From Rhizobium jaguaris (GTDB lineage: Bacteria; Pseudomonadota; Alphaproteobacteria; Rhizobiales; Rhizobiaceae): DNA of 64,000 bases. The translations under genes were made by a program, and so were the position numbers. The DNA lies in contig NZ_CP032695.1 in the NCBI RefSeq assembly GCF_003627755.1, positions 1,488,001-1,552,000 of the forward strand, given 5' to 3'. Below the pieces are notes generated by a model that was given only the letters and a program-made list of their open reading frames with translations, searched no databases and had not been told where the DNA came from. Below are positions 36,774 to 45,913 of this stretch, piece after piece. Position 1 is the first letter of the stretch. Each line of letters begins with the position of its first letter.

Positions 36774-37534
36774 GCGGCCGCCTCTATGTCATCGGTACCG
36801 GCCCCGGCAATCCCGCGCAGATGACGCCGGAGGCGCTGGCGGCTGTGGCCGACGCCGCTGAATTTTTCGGTTATGGCCCCTATCTCGATCGCCTGTCGTT
36901 GCGACCGGATCAGATCCGGCATGCCTCCGACAATCGCGAAGAGCTGGATCGGGCCAAGACAGCGCTGACCAGTGCGGTCGCCGGCGCAAATGTCTGCGTC
37001 GTCTCCGGTGGCGATCCCGGCGTTTTTGCCATGGCGGCGGCAGTGTGCGAGGCGATCGATCATGGGCCTAGCGAATGGCGGAATGTTGATCTCGTCGTCG
37101 TGCCGGGTATCACCGCCATGCTTGCGGTCGCGGCTCGTATCGGCGCGCCGTTGGGGCACGATTTCTGCGCGATCTCGCTGTCGGACAATCTAAAGCCATG
37201 GAATATAATAGAAAATAGGCTGCGTTTGGTTGCGGAAGCCGGGCTTGTGATCGCCCTCTACAATCCCATCAGCAAAGCGCGTCCCTGGCAACTCGGCAAA
37301 GCCTTCGACATCTTGCGCGATGTTCTGCCGGCTAAGACACCCGTCGTTTTCGGCCGCGCCGCGGGTCGGCCAGACGAGCGCATGACAGTTGCGAGGCTAG
37401 CGGATGCAGATGCGTCGAGTGCGGATATGGCGACCTGCGTCATTATCGGCTCGGCTGAGACGCGTGTTATTGCCCGAGAGACAAAACCCGATCTGGTCTA
37501 TACGCCACGTTTCATCAAGGAAGGGGCGAGATGA
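36770..37534 (+). CDS. cobJ: CobJ, precorrin-3B C17-methyltransferase
   Basis: A 254-residue SAM-dependent methyltransferase that methylates C-17 and contracts the ring of precorrin-3B to precorrin-4. Seen are GRLYVIGTGPGNPAQMTPEAL, VCVVSGGDPGVFAMAAAV and VVPGITAMLAVAARIGAPLGHDF. GRAAGRPDER near the end is typical. It overlaps the cobI stop by 4 bp, and its last 37 bp overlap the 3' end of the minus-strand cobK. Confidence 0.94.
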   Translation: MSGRLYVIGTGPGNPAQMTPEALAAVADAAEFFGYGPYLDRLSLRPDQIRHASDNREELDRAKTALTSAVAGANVCVVSGGDPGVFAMAAAVCEAIDHGPSEWRNVDLVVVPGITAMLAVAARIGAPLGHDFCAISLSDNLKPWNIIENRLRLVAEAGLVIALYNPISKARPWQLGKAFDILRDVLPAKTPVVFGRAAGRPDERMTVARLADADASSADMATCVIIGSAETRVIARETKPDLVYTPRFIKEGAR

Positions 37535-38268
37535 TCGATATGATGCAGCGCTGCCTCGACAGTCTCGACCGCCAGCATGTCGGCGGCGGGTGCGCGCTCG
37601 ATCATGATCACCTCGATACCGAGCTGCCGCGCCGCCTCGATCTTGGCGTAGGTCGCGCTGCCGCCGCTGTTCTTCGTCACGATCACGTCGATATGATGCT
37701 GCTGCAACATGGCCAGTTCGTCTTCGAGTCGGAATGGACCCTTGGCATGGATATAGGTGACGCTGGGCACCGTCAGCGGCACATCGACCGGGTCGACGCT
37801 GCGCACCCAATAGTGATGGATGGGCGCGGCATTGGCCTGATGAGCCTCCTGTCGGCCAATCACCAGAAAGACGCGAAGAGGCGTGGGGCCGAGCGCCGCT
37901 ATGGCCTTCGAAACACCTTGCACCGAGCGCCAGCGATCGCCTTCGACGGGCAGCCAAGCCGGACGGCGAAGTGCAAAAGCGGAGATACCGCAGAGGTCAG
38001 CCGCTTCCGCAGCGTTGGCGGAAATACGGGCGGCGAAGGGATGGGTCGCATCAACAAGCAGATCGATCACCTCGTCCTTCAAATAGCGGGCAAGACCCTC
38101 CGCGCCGCCAAAACCGCCGCTGCGCACCGGAACCGGTTGCGGAGCAGGTTCGACGGTTCTGCCTGCCAGCGACAGCACGACGTCGAGATCGGCGCGCGAC
38201 GCCAGCGCCTCGGCCAGATGGCGGGCTTCCGTCGTGCCGCCCAAGATCAGAATGCGGGTCCTGCCCAT
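37498..38268 (-). CDS. cobK: CobK, precorrin-6A reductase
   Basis: A 256-residue NADPH-dependent reductase that turns precorrin-6A into precorrin-6B. The N-terminal MGRTRILILGGTTEARHLAE is the nucleotide-binding segment, LLVDATHPFAARISANA the family signature, and ERVFLVIGRQEA-like LRVFLVIGRQEA and VTKNSGGSATYAKIEAA the later motifs. It lies on the opposite strand inside the cob cluster: its 3' end overlaps cobJ by 37 bp and its start codon overlaps the cobL start region. Start ATG 38268 is chosen by homology of the N-terminus. Confidence 0.93.
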   Translation of the reverse strand: MGRTRILILGGTTEARHLAEALASRADLDVVLSLAGRTVEPAPQPVPVRSGGFGGAEGLARYLKDEVIDLLVDATHPFAARISANAAEAADLCGISAFALRRPAWLPVEGDRWRSVQGVSKAIAALGPTPLRVFLVIGRQEAHQANAAPIHHYWVRSVDPVDVPLTVPSVTYIHAKGPFRLEDELAMLQQHHIDVIVTKNSGGSATYAKIEAARQLGIEVIMIERAPAADMLAVETVEAALHHIDHLAPSLMKRGV

Positions 38269-38275
38269 GTCTGAG

Positions 38276-39499
38276 ATGCCTTCCACTCAACGCTGGCTTA
38301 TTATTATCGGTATCGGCGAAGACGGTCCAGCCGGGCTCGGTGACGAGGCCAAGCGGTTGATTACTGCAGCGCCCGTCGTCTTCGGCGGAGCGCGGCATAT
38401 CGAACTGATGAAGACTCTGATCAAGGGCGAGGCGCATCGCTGGCTGAGCCCCTTCGAGCAATCCATCGAAGCCGTGCTGGCGCGACGCGGAATGCCGACC
38501 ATCGTTCTTGCCTCCGGTGATCCCTTCTACTACGGCGTTGGCGCTACGCTCTCGCGGCATGTTCCGGCATCCGAAATGACGGTGATTCCCGCACCTTCCT
38601 CCTTCAGCCTTGCCGCTTCGCGTCTCGGCTGGCCCCTGCAGGACGTGACCGTTCTTTCCCTGCATGGCCGACCGCTTGACCTCATCCGTCCGCACCTCCA
38701 TCCCAGTCGCAAAATCCTGGCCTTGACGTCGGATAGCCAGGGTCCCGCCGATCTTGCGCGTTTGTTGCAGGAGACTGGATTTGGTCAATCGACGCTGACA
38801 GTTCTCGAAGCCCTGGGTGGGCTTCATGAACGGGTTTCGACGCAGCGGGCGGCTGATTTTGCGCTCTCCGGCATCAATGATTTGAACGTTTGTGGCATCG
38901 AAGTCGTGGCAGGAGCAGGCGCTCGCATCCTGCCGCTCAGCGCCGGACTTGACGACAGCCTGTTCGAGCATGACGGCCAGATCACCAAACGCGAAATCCG
39001 GGCAATGACCCTGTCAGCGCTGGCGCCACGCCATGGCGAATTGTTGTGGGATATTGGCGCCGGCTCCGGTTCCATCGGCATCGAATGGATGCTGATGCAC
39101 CCTTCGATGCGCGCTATCGCCGTCGAATCTTCGGGCGAACGCGCTGCAGGCATTCGCCGCAACGCGGCAAGCTTCGGTGTTCCAGGGCTTGTCGTCATTG
39201 AAGGACAGGCGCCGGACGCAGTTGGAAGTCTGCCGGCACCTGAGGCGATCTTCATCGGTGGCGGCGGCAGCGATGCAGGCGTCATGGACGCGGCTATTGC
39301 CGGATTGAGAGCGGGAGGACGACTGGTCGCCAATGCGGTGACGACGGAGATGGAGGCGATCCTGCTCGCCGAACATGCCCGTCGTGGCGGCTCGCTGATC
39401 CGCATCGATATCGCCCGGAGCGCGCCCATCGGCACCATGACCGGCTGGCGGCCGGCAATGCCGGTGACGCAATGGTCCTGGACCAAACCACAAGAATAG
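38276..39499 (+). CDS. cobL: CobL, precorrin-6Y C5,15-methyltransferase (decarboxylating)
   Basis: A 407-residue bifunctional enzyme. The N-terminal half is a CobE/CbiE-type methyltransferase ([27 protein letters not shown]), the C-terminal half a CbiT-type domain with the SAM loop [16 protein letters not shown] (about residues 255-270). It methylates C-5 and C-15 and removes the acetate carboxyl, giving precorrin-8X. ATG 38276 or ATG 38267 can start it; the latter is antisense to the cobK start codon, so the two genes are head to head with no spacer. Confidence 0.93.
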   Translation: MPSTQRWLIIIGIGEDGPAGLGDEAKRLITAAPVVFGGARHIELMKTLIKGEAHRWLSPFEQSIEAVLARRGMPTIVLASGDPFYYGVGATLSRHVPASEMTVIPAPSSFSLAASRLGWPLQDVTVLSLHGRPLDLIRPHLHPSRKILALTSDSQGPADLARLLQETGFGQSTLTVLEALGGLHERVSTQRAADFALSGINDLNVCGIEVVAGAGARILPLSAGLDDSLFEHDGQITKREIRAMTLSALAPRHGELLWDIGAGSGSIGIEWMLMHPSMRAIAVESSGERAAGIRRNAASFGVPGLVVIEGQAPDAVGSLPAPEAIFIGGGGSDAGVMDAAIAGLRAGGRLVANAVTTEMEAILLAEHARRGGSLIRIDIARSAPIGTMTGWRPAMPVTQWSWTKPQE

Positions 39500-39515
39500 A
39501 AGAACGAGGTACGGA

Positions 39516-40274
39516 ATGGCGGTGCATTTCATTGGAGCGGGGCCAGGGGCGGCGGACTTGATCACCGTGCGTGGCAGGGATCTGATCGGCAAATGTCCAG
39601 TCTGCCTCTATGCCGGCTCGATCGTCTCGCCCGAACTCCTGCAATATTGTCCGCCCGGCGCCCGCGTCATCGACACCGCGCCGATGTCGCTGGACGAAAT
39701 CGAGGCCGAATATCTGAAAGCCGCAGCATCGGGCAAGGATGTCGCCCGCCTACATTCCGGCGACCTCTCCGTCTGGAGCGCCGTTGCCGAGCAGATCCGA
39801 CGTCTGGAAAAGCATGGCATCGCCTATACGCTGACCCCAGGCGTTCCCGCCTTTGCCGCGGCGGCGTCTGCACTCGGCCGCGAACTGACCATACCCGCCG
39901 TCGCACAAAGCCTTGTCCTGACCCGCGTTTCCGGCCGCGCCTCGCCGATGCCGAACAATGAAACTCTGGAAAAATTCGGCGCGACGGGTGCGACGCTCGC
40001 CATCCATCTGGCGATCCACGCGCTTGGGCAGGTGGTCGAGGAGTTGACGCCGCTTTACGGCACGGATTGCCCGGTCGCCATCGTTGTCAAAGCGTCCTGG
40101 CCGGATGAGCGCATTCTTCACGGCACGCTGGGGACAATCGAGGCGAAGGTCGCGGCCGAACCGATCGAGCGCACGGCGTTGATCTTCGTCGGCCCGTCAC
40201 TGGCAGCCAGCAACTTCCGCGAGAGCTCGCTTTACGATCCCGCCTATCAGCGCCGCTTCCGAGGCAGGGAATGA
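39516..40274 (+). CDS. cobM: CobM, precorrin-4 C11-methyltransferase
   Basis: A 252-residue SAM-dependent methyltransferase. [20 protein letters not shown] is the N-terminal loop, [20 protein letters not shown] the central motif and [21 protein letters not shown] the substrate loop. It methylates C-11 of precorrin-4. It begins 16 bp after cobL with GAACGAGG upstream, and ends the cob cluster; a hairpin follows at 40281-40300. Confidence 0.94.
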   Translation: MAVHFIGAGPGAADLITVRGRDLIGKCPVCLYAGSIVSPELLQYCPPGARVIDTAPMSLDEIEAEYLKAAASGKDVARLHSGDLSVWSAVAEQIRRLEKHGIAYTLTPGVPAFAAAASALGRELTIPAVAQSLVLTRVSGRASPMPNNETLEKFGATGATLAIHLAIHALGQVVEELTPLYGTDCPVAIVVKASWPDERILHGTLGTIEAKVAAEPIERTALIFVGPSLAASNFRESSLYDPAYQRRFRGRE

Positions 40275-40280
40275 CAGGCA

Positions 40281-40300
40281 GCGAGACCGGGCGGTCTCGC
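40281..40300. terminator. Bidirectional hairpin between cobM and the epimerase gene
   Basis: A perfect 8-bp stem, GCGAGACC with GGTCTCGC, closes a GGGC loop. It lies 6 bp after the cobM stop and 11 bp beyond the stop of the convergent epimerase gene. No clear T run on either side. Confidence 0.6.
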
Positions 40301-40311
40301 GTATCTCATCA

Positions 40312-41123
40312 TCAAACGTGGGCGGCCAAATAGGCCATGCTTTCTTTCAACGCCTCCACCGGCTCCTTCAGCGCATGCACATCCGGAGCAAAGGGCTCGA
40401 AGGAGAAGGGGCCGGCATAGCCAGCAGATAGTAGCGCTCGCATCTGTCCGACATTGTCGAGCCGGTCGGTGGCATCGACCAAGACGCGGTGCGGGTCGCG
40501 CATATCGGAAACCGACACGGCGGGATCGCTGACGCCCGAGATATGAGCCAGGCCGGTGAGCGCAGGGAAAATCGCCGTCTCGCCGGCGAGGTGGTGATGG
40601 AAGGTGTCGTGAACAAGACGAAAGGTCGATTGTGCGCCGAGCTCCTCGATTGCGGCGGCGGCTTCTGTCTTCGAACGCAGCGAGCAAATCTCGAAGCCAA
40701 GCGGCTCCACGAGGCCGATAATTCCGGCGGCATCCAGCATCGGCTTCAGTGCCTTCAAGGCCGTCACAAGATTCTGCTTGCGAACCTCCGGCTCTCGGCC
40801 GCTGCCATCATTGACGGGGACGAGCACCAGTGCTTTTGCACCGCAATCCCGGGCGTAGCCGATCAGTTCTGCCGCCTCCTTGGCGCGCGCCTCATTCCAC
40901 TCGTTGAAACGCTGCAGCGCATTTATTGAGATGATCGTCAACCCGTAGTCTGCCGCGAGCTCCCTGACCGTTGCGGCGGGGTGCCGTCCAGGATCGCATT
41001 GCCGGCCAAATCATTGCGGATCTCGACGCTATCGATGGCGAGACTTTTCGCCGTGGAAAAGAACGACTCGAGGCTCAAGGCTGGGGTGCACATATGATTG
41101 AGTGCAAAACGAATGGAACTCAT
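40312..41123 (-). pseudogene. TIM-barrel sugar phosphate isomerase/epimerase (IolI/IolE-like), frameshifted
   Basis: Two adjoining minus-strand frames make one protein of about 270 residues. The first, from ATG 41123 (after GAGGAGGAAT), reads MSSIRFALNHMCTPALSLES to NAILDGTPP and then leaves frame; the second continues ATVRELAADYGLTIISINAL through VPVNDGSGR, FRLVHDTFHHH and PFSFEPFAP to 40312. These carry the metal-binding Glu/His/Asp of AP-endonuclease-2-like barrels. One added G near 40973-40975 restores the frame. Relatives act on inositols and keto-sugars, including MocC of rhizopine use; with a mocDEF-like set nearby this is suggestive. Intact otherwise. Confidence 0.75.
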
Positions 41124-41267
41124 AGCTGGTATTCCTCCTCCTAGCTGCCGGCTCAACAGGACGCCGATCGGCTGCGTGTTGCTTCGAATGAGTACCGAGA
41201 ATCATGCCGCCGATCCACAGGCGAGCGCGGGCATCTCCCATCATTTGCGATAGAAATATTCCATACG

Positions 41268-41285
41268 ATGATGGAATTCCATCAT
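41268..41285. promoter_or_regulatory. Perfect 18-bp palindrome, candidate LacI operator
   Basis: ATGATGGAATTCCATCAT is fully symmetric over 18 bp. It lies 145 bp upstream of the epimerase start and 7 bp beyond the LacI gene stop. A related site with one base fewer, TGATAGATTCCATCA (42372-42386), lies in the promoter region between the LacI gene and mocD. The shared half site TTCCATCA ties both to the same regulator. Confidence 0.7.
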
Positions 41286-41291
41286 TCTCGG

Positions 41292-42320
41292 CTAAATGTT
41301 TTCCGACACGAAGATGTCGAAGGGCAGAAAGGATTGCCCCGGCATTGCGGCTTCACCGCGTTCGACCGCGCCGGTCATCAAGCCAAGCAACTCCTTGCAG
41401 AGCGAGGGGAGGGGGGTGCCGATGACCATGGTGACGACATCGTCGGCGAGCGCCGCTTTCGATTCCGGCGTCAGCTCGTTGACCACGACGATCAGCTTGC
41501 CGGCAAGCCCCTCCTCGCGAATGGCGGAAATCGCGCCTTCCATGCCGCCGCCACAGACATAGAAGCCGATGAGATCGGGATGCTGCTGCAGCAGGTTGAG
41601 TGTCGCCTCATGGGTGATTTCCGCTGTGTCCAGATTGATCAGCGTGTCCAGCACCTCGAAATCAGGCGCATTCTCGCGAAAATAGGAGCGAAAACCAATC
41701 TCGCGGAGTTCGTGGCCGTGAAACCGGTGACTTCCGACGAAGCAGGCGACCTTGCCTTTGTGGTGAGCCGATCTGGCGATCGTCCAGGCAGCAGTGCGCC
41801 CGACCTTGCGGTTATCGACGCCGACATAGGTTTCGCGCACACCTGTCGCGAAATCGGAAAGCAGAGAGAAGACGGGGATGCCTTTCTCCTTCAGTTCCTC
41901 CACTGCTGCAGTCACAGCTGGATAATCGGGCGCGACCAGAGCGACCGCCTGGCTCCGCGCCGCCATGGCTTTCAGCTTCTCGACAATCGCCGTGGGTGTC
42001 GACGCGGCGACGAAATCGACATGCGCATGGATGCGTGCCGTGGCGACCGATTGTGCCGCCGCGCCGATCTCCTTGGCGAACGACTGATAGAACGGCTGGG
42101 ACGGCTTCTGCAGCACGAATCCCAATCGGTATTGCGGCAGATCCTCGAACACCCGCTGCCGCAACAGGCCGACAGCATGGTAGCCGATCGATTGCGCTGC
42201 CTCGTAGACACGCCGAGCGGTTTCTTCCCGGACACGATGCCGCCCGTTCAGCACGCGATCGATTGTTGCGACGCTCACGCCGGATGCTTTTGCGAGATCG
42301 GAAATTGTTGGGCGACGCAT
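41292..42320 (-). CDS. LacI-family transcriptional regulator
   Basis: A 342-residue regulator. The helix-turn-helix and hinge are PTISDLAKASGVSVATIDRVLNGRHRV and AAQSIGYHAVGLLRQR. The sensor domain starts YRLGFVLQKPSQPFYQSFAKE and has YVCGGGMEGAISAIREEG, a CUT2-binding-protein-like fold. The IDRVLNGR variant and overall length resemble regulators of inositol and polyol uptake. It is divergent from mocD and lies before the epimerase gene; palindromic sites are present at both promoters (41268 and 42372). Confidence 0.9.
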   Translation of the reverse strand: MRRPTISDLAKASGVSVATIDRVLNGRHRVREETARRVYEAAQSIGYHAVGLLRQRVFEDLPQYRLGFVLQKPSQPFYQSFAKEIGAAAQSVATARIHAHVDFVAASTPTAIVEKLKAMAARSQAVALVAPDYPAVTAAVEELKEKGIPVFSLLSDFATGVRETYVGVDNRKVGRTAAWTIARSAHHKGKVACFVGSHRFHGHELREIGFRSYFRENAPDFEVLDTLINLDTAEITHEATLNLLQQHPDLIGFYVCGGGMEGAISAIREEGLAGKLIVVVNELTPESKAALADDVVTMVIGTPLPSLCKELLGLMTGAVERGEAAMPGQSFLPFDIFVSENI

Positions 42321-42362
42321 GGATGCTCCTGAGGTGTTCCCTCATGAATGACTTAGAGATGT

Positions 42363-42388
42363 GATGGATTTTGATAGATTCCATCATT
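42363..42388. promoter_or_regulatory. Second LacI-type site, between the LacI gene and mocD
   Basis: TGATAGATTCCATCA (42372-42386) is a near-palindrome matching the 41268 site with one centre base missing. TGATGGA at 42362-42368 is a further half site in symmetric spacing to TCCATCA at 42380-42386. It lies about 50 bp from the LacI start and 90 bp from mocD, so it could control both. Confidence 0.5.
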
Positions 42389-42472
42389 CCCGCATTGAGG
42401 CAAGCGGAAACTGCACCTATCATCATGAACATGAGGTGCGGCGCGCGCTTTTGCGCATCGCGGGAGGCTGAG

Positions 42473-43558
42473 ATGACCGAGATTGTGAAGCGCGATTACA
42501 GCCTGCTTGGCCCAAGCGGCAAGGCAGCGGTGGAGACCGGGTTGGCGGCGGCGGAGTGGTACCACACCGACATCCCGCGCAAGGAGATGAAGGCGCTGAT
42601 GCAGCGCTCCGATGAAGCCGCCATCCGCGACACCATCATCTGGCTGGGCTGCATGGCGGTCTTCGCCGGCTTCGGCATTTATTTCTGGGGCTCCTGGCTG
42701 TGTGTCCCGTTCTTCCTGGCCTACGGGGTGCTCTACGGCTCGGCCTCAGATAGCCGCTGGCATGAATGCGGGCACGGCACGGCCTTCAAAACCCGCTGGA
42801 TGAACGACGCGGTCTACCAGATCGCCAGCTTCATGATGATGCGCAATCCGGTGACCTGGCGCTGGAGCCATACCCGCCATCACACCGACACCATCATCGT
42901 TGGCCGCGATCCGGAAATCGCCGTCATGCGGCCACCGGATCTCCTGCGCCTTATCCTGAATTTCTTCGGCATCTTCGATGTCGCCTACGCCATGCTGGAC
43001 ATGATCCGCAATGCGTCGGGCATCGTCAGCGCCGCCGAAAAGACCTTCATTCCCGAGCAAGAGCAGCCGAAGGTCGTCCGCATCGCTCGCATCTGGAGCG
43101 CGATCTATATCGCAACGATCGCCGCTTCTCTCTACACGGGTTCGTTTCTGCCGCTGGTGCTGATCGGCCTGCCGCGGCTCTACGGGGCCTGGCATCATGT
43201 GATGGCTGGCCTGTTGCAGCATGGTGGGTTGGCCGACAATGTCGTCGACCACCGGTTGAACAGCCGCACGGTGCTGATGAACCCGGTGAGCCGCTTCATT
43301 TATTGGAACATGAACTATCATGTCGAGCACCACATGTTCCCGATGGTCCCCTATCATGCGCTGCCGAAACTGCATTCGATGATCAAGCATGATCTGCCGC
43401 GACCGAATCCCTCCATCTGGTCGGGGTATCGCGAAATGATCCCGGCCTTCCTGCGGCAGCTGCGCAATGAGGATTATTTCCTGAAGCGTGAACTGCCGCC
43501 GACGGCCAAACCCTATCGCGAGGAATTCCACAATACGCTGGCTGAAGCAGCACAATAA
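42473..43558 (+). CDS. mocD: Fatty acid desaturase-fold oxygenase, MocD-like
   Basis: A 361-residue membrane di-iron oxygenase. The three histidine boxes are HECGH (97-101), HTRHH (133-137) and HVEHH (283-287), and hydrophobic spans lie at about 55-90 and 205-235. MocD of Sinorhizobium meliloti, together with the ferredoxin MocE and reductase MocF, is needed for use of the rhizopine 3-O-methyl-scyllo-inosamine, probably in demethylation. Here the next two genes supply exactly these partners. ATG 42473 follows GGGAGG. Substrate here unproven; mocA and mocB partners are not adjacent. Confidence 0.82.
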   Translation: MTEIVKRDYSLLGPSGKAAVETGLAAAEWYHTDIPRKEMKALMQRSDEAAIRDTIIWLGCMAVFAGFGIYFWGSWLCVPFFLAYGVLYGSASDSRWHECGHGTAFKTRWMNDAVYQIASFMMMRNPVTWRWSHTRHHTDTIIVGRDPEIAVMRPPDLLRLILNFFGIFDVAYAMLDMIRNASGIVSAAEKTFIPEQEQPKVVRIARIWSAIYIATIAASLYTGSFLPLVLIGLPRLYGAWHHVMAGLLQHGGLADNVVDHRLNSRTVLMNPVSRFIYWNMNYHVEHHMFPMVPYHALPKLHSMIKHDLPRPNPSIWSGYREMIPAFLRQLRNEDYFLKRELPPTAKPYREEFHNTLAEAAQ

Positions 43559-43588
43559 CAGTCGAAAATTGCAAGCAGGGAGGCAAGA

Positions 43589-43903
43589 ATGAGCGGCAAC
43601 TGGATCGAGGTCTGTGCGGCGGATGCGATAGACGAAGAGGATGTCATGCGGTTCGACCATGGCGGTCGAACCTTCGCCATCTATCGCAGTCCGGAGGACG
43701 ATTATTTCGCCACCGATGGCCTCTGCACGCATGAGCAGATCCATCTCGCCGACGGGCTGGTCATGGACAACATCATCGAATGTCCCAAGCACAATGGCCG
43801 CTTCGACTACAGGACCGGCGAAGCCAAGGGGGCGCCCGTCTGCGTCAATCTTAAGACCTATCCAGTCAGGGTTGAAAACGGCACCGTCTTCATTGCGGTA
43901 TAA
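43589..43903 (+). CDS. mocE: Rieske-type [2Fe-2S] ferredoxin, MocE family
   Basis: A 104-residue Rieske protein. The cluster ligands are C46 and H48 in CTHEQIHL and C65 and H68 in CPKHNGRFD. It would carry electrons from the flavoprotein encoded 11 bp downstream to the oxygenase encoded 30 bp upstream. Length and motif spacing match the MocE ferredoxins of rhizobia. GGGAGGCAAGA precedes ATG 43589. Confidence 0.9.
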   Translation: MSGNWIEVCAADAIDEEDVMRFDHGGRTFAIYRSPEDDYFATDGLCTHEQIHLADGLVMDNIIECPKHNGRFDYRTGEAKGAPVCVNLKTYPVRVENGTVFIAV

Positions 43904-43914
43904 GGAGCGAAAAT

Positions 43915-45141
43915 ATGCCGCATTTCGTTGTTGTCGGGGCGGGAGAGTGCGGCGCGCGCGCCGCCTTCGCGCTCAGGGAGAAGGGTTTTGAAGGCGACAT
44001 CACCTTGATCGGCGCCGAGCCGGTTGCCCCTTATGAACGCCCACCGCTTTCGAAGGAAGGTCTCGTCCACGCCCATGAGCCGAAATTCGTGGCCGCATTG
44101 GAGCGCTATGCGGAGCAGGGCATAGATCTTCGGCTGGGTATTGATGCGACCGACATCGACCCGACAGGCAAGGTGGTTACCCTCACAGACGGTGAAAGAC
44201 TCAGCTACGACAAGTTGTTGCTGGCGACCGGTGCATCCGCGCGCAGCTTTCCCGGTATCGCGGGAACCGGCGAGCGTATTCGCATGCTCCGCAGCCAGGC
44301 CGATGCCCTGGCTCTGCGGGCAGCACTTCTGCCGGGCCGGCACGTCGCCATTATTGGCGGCGGCTTTATCGGCCTCGAGCTGGCGGCCACGGCGCGCAGA
44401 CTTGGTGCCGACGCAACCGTCATCGAGGGCCTGCCGCGCGTCCTGAAGCGCGGCGTGCCGGAAGCGATTGCCGAGCTGATAACGCAGCGTCATCGCCAAG
44501 AAGGCGTCGATATCCGCTGTGACGAGACCATTGTGGCCGTGGAAGAGGGGACAGACAGTGCGATTGTCCGCTTGGCGAGCGGCAAGGAGATTTCCGCGGA
44601 TCTTGTGCTGATCGGCATCGGCGCGCAGCCGAATGTCGCCCTGGCGGAAAAAGCAGGCCTTGCGATCGACAACGGCATCGCCGTCAACGAGCGGTTGGAG
44701 ACCTCCGCAGCCGATGTCTACGCCGCCGGCGATTGTTGCTCCTTCCCTCTGGCACTCTATGGCGGACGGCGGGTTCGCCTGGAATCCTGGCGCAACGCGC
44801 AGGAACAGGGAACGTTGGCTGCAGCCAATTTGCTTGGCGCAGAGAATAGTATCTCGGCCGTGCCGTGGTTCTGGTCCGATCAATATGATCTGACGCTGCA
44901 GATCGCCGGCCTCGCCGACGGCGCGGCGACGATGCTCAGACGTGATCTCGGCGAGGACGCATTCATCCTTTTCCATCTCGATGAAACCGGGCGGTTGCTC
45001 GCTGCCAGCGGTATCGGTCGCGGCAACGCAGTGGCCCGTGATATCCGCCTTGCCGAAATGCTGATTGCTGCGCGCATATGCGCGGATCCGGCGGCGCTTA
45101 CGGCGAGCCACGTCAAACTCAAATCTCTTCTTGCTGTATGA
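43915..45141 (+). CDS. mocF: FAD-dependent ferredoxin reductase, MocF-like
   Basis: A 408-residue flavoprotein of the ferredoxin/rubredoxin reductase group. The FAD loop is VVGAGECGARAAFAL with APYERPPLSKE just after; the NAD(P) loop is IIGGGFIGLELAATARRLG (about residues 145-163) followed by Glu/Asp-rich ATVIEG; the second FAD motif is DVYAAGDCCSFP near 268-279. It would reduce the MocE-type ferredoxin. Third gene of the operon, after a 11-bp gap. Confidence 0.9.
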   Translation: MPHFVVVGAGECGARAAFALREKGFEGDITLIGAEPVAPYERPPLSKEGLVHAHEPKFVAALERYAEQGIDLRLGIDATDIDPTGKVVTLTDGERLSYDKLLLATGASARSFPGIAGTGERIRMLRSQADALALRAALLPGRHVAIIGGGFIGLELAATARRLGADATVIEGLPRVLKRGVPEAIAELITQRHRQEGVDIRCDETIVAVEEGTDSAIVRLASGKEISADLVLIGIGAQPNVALAEKAGLAIDNGIAVNERLETSAADVYAAGDCCSFPLALYGGRRVRLESWRNAQEQGTLAAANLLGAENSISAVPWFWSDQYDLTLQIAGLADGAATMLRRDLGEDAFILFHLDETGRLLAASGIGRGNAVARDIRLAEMLIAARICADPAALTASHVKLKSLLAV

Positions 45142-45223
45142 TCGCTTTTAGGCGGCTGCCAGCCCTTGACGAACGGCCTCGAACCATAAATCTCTCCTTA
45201 TAACAACAGCTAAGGAGAACGCG

Positions 45224-45784
45224 TTGAAACTAGTCGGCATATCAGGCAGCCTCCGCAAAGGCTCTTTCAACACGGCACTGTTGCACGCCGCCGTCGAACT
45301 TGCACCGCCGGGTGTCGAGCTCATTGCCAAGACCATCCATGGCGTCCCGCTTTACGACGCCGATATCGAAGCGGCCGAGGGTATCCCGGAGAAGGTGAGC
45401 GAACTCAAGGAGCTTGTTGCTGCTGCCGATGGACTGATGTTGTTCACGCCGGAATACAACAATTCGCTTCCCGGCGTCTTCAAGAACGCCATCGATTGGA
45501 TGACCCGGCCGTCCAGCGATATTCCCCGCATTTTCCGGGCAAAGCCTGTCGCCGTTCTCGGCGCGTCGCCCGGCAATTTCGGCACCATCCTCAGTCAGAA
45601 TGCCTGGCTGTCCGTGTTGCGAACGCTTGGCGCCAATCCGTGGTTCGGCGGCCGGCTGATGGTTTCGCGCGCCGGCAGCGTGTTCGACGCCGAAGGTCAA
45701 ATCGTAGACGAGAAAGTCAAGCAAAACCTCGCCGCTTTCGTCGAGGGTTTCGCCGCCTTTGTCGAAAGCACGCAAAAGACCTAG
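45224..45784 (+). CDS. NADPH-dependent FMN reductase (flavodoxin-like fold)
   Basis: A 186-residue flavoprotein. GISGSLRKGSFNTALL is the FMN-phosphate loop, LFTPEYNNSLPGVFKNAIDWM the isoalloxazine loop typical of ChrR/YieF/azoreductase-like enzymes. It starts at TTG 45224 with AAGGAG 6 bp upstream. It reduces FMN, quinones or xenobiotics in relatives. It is 82 bp after mocF; a common operon is possible but not shown. Confidence 0.88.
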   Translation: MKLVGISGSLRKGSFNTALLHAAVELAPPGVELIAKTIHGVPLYDADIEAAEGIPEKVSELKELVAAADGLMLFTPEYNNSLPGVFKNAIDWMTRPSSDIPRIFRAKPVAVLGASPGNFGTILSQNAWLSVLRTLGANPWFGGRLMVSRAGSVFDAEGQIVDEKVKQNLAAFVEGFAAFVESTQKT

Positions 45785-45913
45785 TCGATACATTTCGTGT
45801 AGGGAGGCAGATGCCGGAGCCTATGATCGAAAGATCGAATAGCTTATTGTGATCGGCAGCGTCGGCTCGGCCGGCGTTTCCGGGGCCGCATACTATTCTT
45901 CCTTCGAGCCGAA

